Below are positions 1 to 6,642 of a DNA stretch of 11,062 nt, one piece after another. The number at the start of each line of letters is the position of its first letter. Within the stretch, counting starts at the first letter, position 1. The notes beneath the pieces were generated by a model. That model searched no databases and was not told where the DNA came from. It was given only the letters and a program-made list of their open reading frames with translations. This stretch comes from Cudoniella acicularis (lineage: Eukaryota; Ascomycota; Leotiomycetes; Helotiales; Helotiaceae), in NCBI GenBank assembly GCA_013054445.1, contig JAAMPI010001723.1:1-11062 (forward strand). Reading direction: 5' to 3'. The position numbers and the translations under genes were made by a program.

Positions 1-2620
1 ATTATAGTATTTAGTCCTTGATAATCTATATAAGGTCGTTCGTTTAGATCACCTTTTTTTATATACTAATAGTATATTAGTAATAGTAGGTAACTTTGAT
101 TTATATATCTACCCTTTCCTAGCCGCTTCTTTTACGTATTTCTCGAGCGTCCTTAAGGTTTATAGGTTATATTATCAACACTTCTTAGATATTAGCTATA
201 TCCTTTCTTTAAGTTTAATCATATAATCTTATAGTTTATATTCTAGTAAAGCCCTTATATCTTCTAAGTTATCGAACAGTCTTACGAATTCTTAATATTA
301 TAGTGATATAACTATTTAATCTATCTTGACTTTTAGTATCTACTTACCCTTATTAGTAGCCTTATCGCTTAAGGTTATATATACCTCTTATAAGTTAATT
401 AGTTATTTAACCTACTTATATTTATATCGTATAAAACTTATTATACTTATCGTCTAGTTAATACTTAGATTATATTATTTAATCTATAGTATTCTAAAGA
501 TTATTAGGTACCTCTTAAGTAAGACGACGTCTAAGTCGATTTCCTTAAAATATCCTTCTAGTATAGTTAAGGGTAGCTGTCTAGCTTTCTTCTTAACCTA
601 TCTATTAATCCCTATCTACTTATCTCTTAAGAGCACGAGCTAATATAGTTTCTATAATAGTTCTATAGGGATTAGTTGATTTATTATAAAGTCAGGGTCG
701 ATATAGTTCTCTTATGTCCCTAAATTAATTATAGCTTATATTAGAATTCTTCTAAGTCTGATTTTTATAATAAGTTATCTATAACTAGTAGTCGTAGCGG
801 CCTCTTAGACTTATAGCTCGATAATAGTATTGTCTATTAACTAGTTTTCCTATACCCTATATTAGTCCGTTACTTCTATAAGTCGGTATAAGACGTATAT
901 CTATAGCTTATTTGTTTCTATAATCTAGTCCTAGGCGTAGTTAGCCCTTAAGCTAGTTATTAATATAGTTTTTTCCTAGATCCTTTTATTATTACTTATC
1001 CTAATTATTTCCTAGATACTCTTAGGTTCTACTTTATTATTAAAGATTAGTAGTCGTTTTTTTATAAATTAGTATAATAGCGACATAATAACGCTCCCCT
1101 AGCTTGTTATATTAGGCTATAAAGACGATTCTTTATATGTCCTAATATATAATTTAACATAGTTTTCTAAAGATAGGTTCGTCTTATATTTCCTAATCCT
1201 TTTTAAAATATAGTTTATCTACTAACTAGTTTAGGCTATTACCGACTAGTAGTCTCTATGTTCGTATATCATTATCGACTTAGGTAAGTACCTAGTGTTC
1301 GCCGACCTCTAGTAATAGATCTAGTCTACCTAGATCCTAGTCCGAATCCTGTTAATCCCTTACCCGTGATAGTATCCCTAGCTACTCGAGTTGTTCCTCG
1401 GTAGTAGTATAGAGGTCTCCTGTTTAAGCGCCCCTTTCTTCGCTTTCGTCACTATTAATAAATTCTAGAAGGACTAAGTCTCTTAAATTATCTTGTTTTA
1501 ATAATAGGTCTACCTATATTAATATCCCCTATTATTTAAGTTACTCGTCTATAGCTATACTTAGGTCCCTTATTAAGACGTTCGTTTCACTACTATTTTT
1601 ACTAGGTTTAGCGAGTTCCTATTAACTAGATACTCGTTTAGTTATTCCGAACTCTCGAACTAGTTTCTTCTATAGCTTCCTACCCTTCTTTCTTAGGCTT
1701 ACCTTCTTATAATCTCTAGCTATATATCCTACTATTCTATAGGTAAAACATAATTAGTTTTTAAGTCGTTATTCTCTTTCTTTGTTTAAAAGACTCGTTT
1801 TTTCTATAGCGACAACTTCTCTCTTGTCAGGGTACTTTCCCTTAGATCGCTTGTCTCTAGGATCATTATACCCTAACCGACCCCGGCCTATGCTAGCTTA
1901 GTCGCGTATTCGTTCGTATAGTCGGTTATCGACTCATATACTAGTATTAATTAAGACGTTAATGTTAATAGGTTAGTAGTTAAATTAAGCGAGCTTGTCC
2001 TTTATATTGTCCTTAAGTCCTCGATTATAGTAGCTTATTAATACGTCTATATCCTATCTAGTTTTAGTTATATATCTTTAAAACTTAATAGTATAGTTGA
2101 TTATTAACCTAGTCTAATAAAGTTTAAATAGCTTTTATATAGCTATTTTCTTTTTATTAATATTACTAAATATCCTCTTAATCTCGGTCTTAAACCTTTT
2201 AAAAGACCTAAAGATCCTTACTAATACTTCTATCTATTACGCCCTCGTAGTAGCTAAGAGGTAGTTTCTAAGGAATAGTTCGATCTACTTAGCGGCTTCT
2301 CTCTAAAGGTAAGAGGTAGCCTAGATACTATAAGCATCTATAGTCTTAAACTTATTATTATAGAATCGAAAGTATATTTCTATCTATAGGATAAAGGTCT
2401 TAAGGTCCTCTTGTTTCCTATTATACTTATTAGGAATAGATACTTTTAATCCTTCGTTTACCTTAACCTTGACTACTATTATAGGTATGTTAGGTATACC
2501 CTTGTCAAGGTCTAGCGTGAGATTGACTCTACTAGTACTTATACTAGTAGTCGTGTTCTTAGATCGTAAAGCTATCGTCGTAATACTCTTACTTTAAGAC
2601 TAGTGCTTAAAGTATAACGG
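1..2620 (-). pseudogene. Decayed gag-pol of copy A1 (Gag, CCHC knuckle, retropepsin, start of reverse transcriptase)
   Basis: Minus-strand translation shows, in order: a Gag capsid-like stretch at about 2290-2450 (reads PNKYN...LKTF...IEIYFRF...ATSYL with stops where Gln or Trp would be expected); a zinc knuckle at 1709-1750 where the first Cys survives and the others and the His read Tyr; the retropepsin active-site loop at 712-726, now N-L-G-T-stop where D-S-G-A-Q type residues are expected; the protease C-terminal motif YNLSIN at 457-474; and the N-terminal reverse transcriptase motif at 3-59 (KKG...RPYIDYQGLN). All losses are C-to-T or G-to-A. RNase H and integrase would be left of the window. 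In cells the intact family makes virus-like particles and integrates cDNA; this copy is dead. The upstream limit of gag is a guess. Confidence 0.82.
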
Positions 2621-2836
2621 ATCTAGGTCTACTTAACTAAAGACAGTGCCTTAGGTAAGCAGAAGGTCTATTAGATTAGTAGTATAGAAGTGTAAGTAAG
2701 GCGATACTATAGTTAGTTACTAACTAGGAAGCTTAGCACGTTATAAGCAATGATAAGTTAAAGTATAAGATAAGATTATTAAAGTAAGTTAAGTATAAAG
2801 CTCCTATCTAGTAAGGAAATCCCTCTGCTTATATAG
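1..2836 (-). mobile_element. Ty3/Gypsy LTR retrotransposon body, copy A1, RIP-damaged and cut by window edge
   Basis: Read on the minus strand, this is the body of an LTR retrotransposon running from its 5' LTR (3214 leftward) out of the window. Order gag, protease, reverse transcriptase is visible in decayed form, the gene order typical of Ty3/Gypsy. Positions about 620-2836 align base by base with 3216-5421 (copy A2), almost all differences being C/T or G/A transitions. CA and TG dinucleotides are rare and TA very common, as expected from RIP; CG is still fairly frequent here. Stops interrupt every frame, so no protein can be made. It is less degraded than A2 (for example a CG-rich stretch near 2570-2580 is AT in A2), which suggests it is the younger copy. 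The 3' LTR must lie left of position 1. Confidence 0.88.
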
Positions 2837-3001
2837 TGTAGAGGGACGGGAGACCTCTAAAATAGACACTCAAAAACTGATGACTGAAAGACTCGAATCT
2901 CTAGGAAGGATCGTTGTTGTTCCTCTCTAGGAGAGGGGGAGAGACCTTATATACATGAATATAGTCACGTGCTACGGCACGTGACACAGAACCCCACTAC
3001 A
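2837..3001 (-). mobile_element. 165-bp solo LTR (family B) inserted in the A1 LTR, with ATAG target duplication
   Basis: The block begins TGTAG and ends CTACA (TG...CA with 5-bp inverted ends), is flanked by ATAG at 2833-2836 and ATAG at 3002-3005, and is absent from the equivalent place in copy A2, where a single ATAG (5418-5421) runs straight into the LTR. That is an occupied/empty site pair within one window. Minus-strand reading gives two CACGTG boxes (2966-2971, 2978-2983) and then a TATATAAG box at about 2945-2955, a normal LTR promoter order, so I assign it to the minus strand. It is almost free of RIP changes and carries its own CA/TG dinucleotides, so it is probably the last insertion. 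Size and structure fit a solo LTR; a very small non-autonomous (TRIM or MITE-like) element is the alternative. Confidence 0.8.
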
Positions 3002-3214
3002 ATAGATCCCTTATTCTTATAGGCCGCAGGCAGCAGGAAGGGCCGAAGGTCGTTCGGTCCTTCTACTAAGCCTCGGCNTTNGACTCTATCACCTGACTGG
3101 TCACGTGACTAGTCGTATGATCTCGTGACTTAGGATCCTAGTCCTCTATACTGTCCTATTAGCTATAGCCGAGCTTTAGGCCTAGGCCTACACGTGATTC
3201 CTTAATTCGTAATA
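3002..3214 (-). repeat. 5' LTR of copy A1 (outer part), interrupted by the LTR-B insertion
   Basis: Matches 5418-5630 in direct orientation. On the minus strand it begins TATTACGAAT where the A2 LTR begins TGTCACGAAT, i.e. the LTR start with two RIP-type changes. The LTR continues beyond the LTR-B insertion at 2836 and leftwards past a TATATAAG promoter box (2829-2836), so the true end is lower than 2836, perhaps near 2700; I could not place it because no clear primer-binding site survives. RIP damage is mainly at 3060-3214; 3006-3055 keeps several CA dinucleotides that A2 has lost. Two N bases lie at 3078 and 3081, where A2 reads C and G. Confidence 0.78.
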
Positions 3215-5200
3215 CTTATTTATCTTCTAAAAGCGTAAGTTAGTATAGTTTCTATAAAGGTTTTATAAGGATTAGTTAGTTTATTATAAAGTCTAGGTTA
3301 ATATAGTTTCTTTAAACTCTTAAATCGATTATAGCTTATATTAGAATTCTCTTAAGCCTAATCTTTATAATTAGTTGTCTATAACTAGTAGTTATAATAG
3401 CTTTATAGACTCGTGCTTTAATAATAGTATTATCTATTAGTTAGTTTTCTTATATCCTATACTAGTCTATAGCTTCCTTAAGCTAGTATAGAACGTAAGT
3501 CTATAACTCACTTGTTCTTATAATCTAGTCTTAGGTATAGCTAGCTCTTAAGCCGTTTATTAATATAGTTTTTTCTTAGATTCTTTTATTATTACTTATC
3601 TTAATTATTTCTTAAACATTTCTAGGTTTTACTTTATTATTAAAGATAGATAATCGTTTCTTATAGATAGGTATAATAGTAATATAATAGCGTTCTCCTA
3701 GCTTATTATATTAGGCTATAAAGACAATTCTTTATATATCCTAATATAGTTCTCTAAAGATAGGTTCGTCTCTTATCTCTTAATCTTCTTTAAAATATAG
3801 TTTATCTACTAGCTAGTTTAGCCTATTATTAACTAGTAGTCTCTATATTTATATATTATTATCGACTTAGATAAACACCTAATATTTACCGACTTCTAAT
3901 AATAGGTCTAGCTTATCTAACTCTTAATCTAAATCTTCTTAATTCCTTATCTATAATAATATTTCCTACTATTTAAGCTATTCTTTACTAGTAGTATAAA
4001 GGTCTCCTATCTAGACGTCTCCTTCTTCGTTATTACTATTAATAAATTCTAAAAGGACTATATCTCTAGAATTATCTTATTATAATAGCGGGTCTAACTA
4101 TATTAATATTCCCTACTATTCTAATTATTCGTTTATAGCTATATTTAGGTCTCTTATTAAGGCTTCTATCTTACTACCTTCTTTATTAGGTTTAGTAAGT
4201 TCTTACTAGTTAAGGACTTGTTTAGTTATTCTAAACTCTTAGACTATCTTCTTTTATAGCTTCCTACCCTTCTTCTTTAGGCCCTCTTTCTTATAGTCCC
4301 TAGCTATATATCCGGCTGTTTTATAGGTAAAGTATAGTTAGTTTTTTAGTCGTCGCTCTCTTTCTTCGACTAAGAGGCCTAGTTTTTCTATAATAGCGAC
4401 TTCTCTTTTATTAGGATATATCCTTTTAGAACACTTGTCTTTAAGGCCGTTATAACTTAATCGACCTTTACCTATACTAGCCTAGTTATATATTCAGTTA
4501 TATAGTCGATTATCGACTTATATACTAGTGTCGATCAAGGTATTAATATTAATTAGTTATTAATTAAATCAAGCTAGCTTATCTTTTATATAATCCTTAA
4601 GTCCTTGATTATAATAACTTATTAATATATCTATATCTTATCTAGTTTTAGTTATATATCTTTAGAATTTTATAATATAGTTAATTACTAATCTAGTTTA
4701 ATAGAGCCTAAACAACTTTTATATTACTATTTTCTTTTTATTAATATTATTAAATACTCTTCTAATCTTAGTCTTAAATCTCTTAAAAGACCTAAAGATC
4801 CTAGTTAATACTTCTATCCTTTATACCCTTATTATAGCTAATAGATAGTTTCTTAGAAATAGTTTAATCTATCTAATAGCTTCTTTTTAGAGGTATAAAG
4901 CGGCCTAAATACTATAGGTATCTATAGTTTTAAACTTATTATTATAAAATCAAAAGTAGATTTCTATTTATAAGATAAAGGTCTTAAGGTCCTCTTGTTT
5001 TCTATTATATTTATTAAGAATAGATACTTTTAATCTCTTGTTTATCTTAACCTTAACAGCTATTATAAGTATATTAGGTATTCCTTTATTAAGGTCTAAT
5101 ATAAGATTAACTTTACTAATACTTATACTAATAGTTATATTCTTAGATTATAAAGCTATCGTTTATAATACTCTTACTTTAAGACTAGTACTTAAAATAT
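3215..5200 (-). pseudogene. Decayed gag and partial protease of copy A2
   Basis: Minus-strand translation parallels A1: Gag capsid-like region at about 4870-5030; a CCHC knuckle at 4293-4334 reading YFTYKTAGYIARDY, where spacing Cx2Cx4Hx4C is intact but all three Cys and the His have become Tyr, each by a single C-to-T or G-to-A change; and the retropepsin loop at 3312-3326 reading D-L-R-V-stop, where the Asp survives but Ser, Gly and Ala positions are changed. The frame then runs to about 3217, where it meets the A1 LTR. There is no reverse transcriptase, RNase H or integrase in this copy within the window. Stops are frequent. The upstream limit of gag is approximate. Confidence 0.8.
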
Positions 5201-5421
5201 AATAGATCTAGGTCTACTTAACTAAAGACAGCGTCTTAAGTAAGTAGGAGGTCTATTAGATTAGTAATATAGAAGTATAAGAATAAGATAATACTAGTTA
5301 GTTACTAACTTAGAAGCTTAGTATATTATAAGTAAGGATATGTTAAAGTATAATATAAGGTTACTAAAGTAATTTAAGTATAAAGCTCTTATCTAGTAAG
5401 GAAATCCCTTTACTTATATAG
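3215..5421 (-). mobile_element. Ty3/Gypsy LTR retrotransposon body, copy A2, interrupted in its protease gene
   Basis: Second copy of the same element, same strand. From 5421 it carries the LTR promoter end, gag, the zinc knuckle and the beginning of protease, and then stops abruptly at 3215, next to the first base of the A1 LTR (3214). The corresponding sequence in A1 continues past about 618 through the rest of protease into reverse transcriptase. The simplest reading is that A1 inserted into the A2 protease gene, so that the rest of A2 lies left of the window behind A1. It is more AT-rich than A1 and has lost many CG as well as CA/TG dinucleotides, consistent with greater age. Confidence 0.84.
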
Positions 5422-5630
5422 ATCTCCTATTCCCTTAGGCCGTAGGTAGTAGAGAGGGCCGAAGGTCGACCGGTCCCTCTGCCAAGCCTCGGCCTTGGAC
5501 TCTATCACCTGACTAGTCACGTGACTAGTCGTGTGATCTCGTGACTTAGGACCCTGGTTCTCTGTGCTGTTCCTATTGGTTGCAGCCGAGCCTCAGGCCT
5601 GGGCCTGCACGTGCTTCTAGATTCGTGACA
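5422..5630 (-). repeat. 5' LTR of copy A2 (outer part), largely free of RIP at its outer end
   Basis: Starts on the minus strand with TGTCACGAATC at 5630. Direct repeat of 3006-3214. Unlike everything to its left, positions about 5455-5630 are GC-rich and keep many CA, TG and CG dinucleotides; the inner end (5422-5450) has CA-to-TA changes relative to the A1 LTR. A TATATAAG box on the minus strand at about 5412-5419 shows that the LTR goes on left of 5422 into R/U5, so this entry is the minimum extent. Contains two CACGTG boxes (5518-5523, 5608-5613) and a strong palindrome. Confidence 0.8.
5504..5537. repeat. 34-bp near-perfect palindrome centred on CACGTG in the A2 LTR
   Basis: The central 20 bases (5511-5530), GACTAGTCAC followed by GTGACTAGTC, are a perfect palindrome; outside a 2-base mismatch on each side the arms extend with ATCAC and GTGAT. 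The A1 copy (3091-3124) has the same structure with a few substitutions. It could be a dimeric transcription-factor site in the LTR promoter (CACGTG is the classic bHLH E-box) or simply a cruciform-prone sequence; the function is inferred. Confidence 0.7.
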
Positions 5631-5703
5631 CCTTCCTAGAGATTCGAGTCTTTCAGTCATCAGTTTTTGAGTGCCTATTTTAGAGGCCTCCCGTCCCTCT
5701 ACA
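5631..5703 (+). mobile_element. 3' 73 bp of an LTR-B copy, cut by the A2 LTR
   Basis: Reverse complement of 2837-2909 over the full 73 bases with only two differences, both C/T. It ends CCCTCTACA like the LTR-B end, and its left end is exactly at the first base of the A2 LTR. The first about 92 bases of LTR-B are missing on this side. This is what results if A2 inserted into a pre-existing LTR-B; the missing part would then lie left of the window. Whether this was a solo LTR or the end of a full element cannot be decided: 5704 onward matches nothing else here. Confidence 0.78.
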
Positions 5704-5985
5704 TTAGCACTTTATCTTTTATTATACCTCCTAACAACTTAGAATACTAAGGTGAAAAGCTTAGACGAGGTCTGAAACGAGGTTATATATACGATATGAG
5801 GTCACGTGATCGGTCCTGACCAGACCTCTGAACCAGGTCTGTGATATAGAGAAACAGCTATTTACTTCCCGTGTATAGAGTCTCTATAGACAGAGTCGTC
5901 TCTATACGTGGTTTTATATATAATTAATAGTCTTACTAATATAGAGATATAAATATAAGGAGCTCTTAACACTTATAGTTATATT
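5704..5985. other. TA-rich flank with short inverted repeats, no gene seen
   Basis: No supported coding region. Small palindromic structures: GAGGTCTG at 5767-5774 with CAGACCTC at 5821-5828; a nested hairpin CAGACCT (5821-5827) with AGGTCTG (5835-5841); GTATAGAG at 5873-5880 with CTCTATAC at 5900-5907. A further CACGTG lies at 5803-5808. The sequence becomes strongly TA-rich from about 5910 to 6015, suggesting RIP damage there too. It may be part of another old element. Confidence 0.5.
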
Positions 5986-5986
5986 A

Positions 5987-6294
5987 TATTTTAGTCTAGA
6001 AGATCTTATAGCTATTAAGATAGAGAAAGCCTGCCTTGTTTATGATAGTGACGATGAAGGTTGAACTCTTTTGATATACGTTATATAGAGTGGTTCTATA
6101 AACATTGTCATAATACTGCTGTAGAACAGGGCCGACGTCAACGCTCGAGGATGTTTATACACAGAAGCGATGATAACGTCCTCTACTTCTGGAGCGGATA
6201 TAGTAATTCTGATAACGACACGTCCTCTATCTTGGACTCACAGTCCTCAGGCCAGGATGTCGACTGTCGCTGGCTAAAATTAGAAAAAGTAAGT
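5987..6294 (+). pseudogene. Decayed ankyrin-repeat protein gene fragment
   Basis: Reading one frame (codons starting at 6062 and multiples of three) gives an ankyrin-like series: YDSDDEG, then T-L-L-I-Y, SGSINIV..LL, NRADVNARG, LYTEA, SGADIVIL. This matches the ankyrin consensus order (G-T-P-L...A...G..IV.LLL..GADVNA.G) across one full repeat and part of the next. Three stops break it: TGA at 6062-6064, TAG at 6086-6088 and TAG at 6122-6124. Each is one C-to-T change from a residue suited to the position (Arg, Gln, Gln), so RIP or deamination is a good explanation. A further stop follows at about 6292. No start or full-length protein remains. Ankyrin proteins in fungi often belong to large variable families; the role of this one is unknown. 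Confidence 0.68.
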
Positions 6295-6642
6295 CAAGGA
6301 TTTTTTCGGAGCCGATTCCAGATCCCCGTCAAATAGAGCCGCACCTCCTACTTACCGAAATTCACAAATTCAACTTTATCGTATGCGAATGTATAGCGTT
6401 AATCTATTAATCACTTGTTTAACTTCTACCTACTACAAGAAGTCCTACTCAAGTACACACGATATTGCTCTGTAATAGCAATTGATAGATGAGGTCTCAT
6501 CCAGGATATACATTGGTAGTCTAGGGATATTATTGTAATCCTTTTTCCTGCAGGTAATAATTTCCACTCCTAGATGCTATCAATCCAAGAGGATCAGAAT
6601 TATTCGATAGAAGTCCTAGATCTCGTTGAAGTATAACTAGAG
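6295..6642. other. Unassigned stretch between the ankyrin remnant and the protease gene
   Basis: I see no intact gene. One plus-strand frame from 6409 to 6750 is open apart from four stops (6490, 6517, 6571, 6634), each of which could come from Gln or Trp by a transition, but four stops in about 115 codons is near chance and I recognise no family. The 3' end of the minus-strand protease gene would need a terminator and poly(A) region here; none is distinctive. Confidence 0.35.

Noticed and set aside
2700..2730. Candidate primer-binding site and inner LTR end of copy A1 (TAGTATCG after TAACTA on the minus strand)
   Set aside because: It could be a RIP-altered TGGTATC type site, but both copies are too mutated and no second LTR with the inner end is available to define the boundary.
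3078..3081. Sequence polymorphism or modified bases in the A1 LTR
   Set aside because: These are N base calls; A2 has C and G at the same places, so they are simply unresolved bases.
3215..3240. Template-switch origin of a short non-autonomous derivative of copy A2
   Set aside because: Possible, as the body joins an LTR start exactly, but insertion of A1 into A2 explains the same junction and the following second body with fewer steps.
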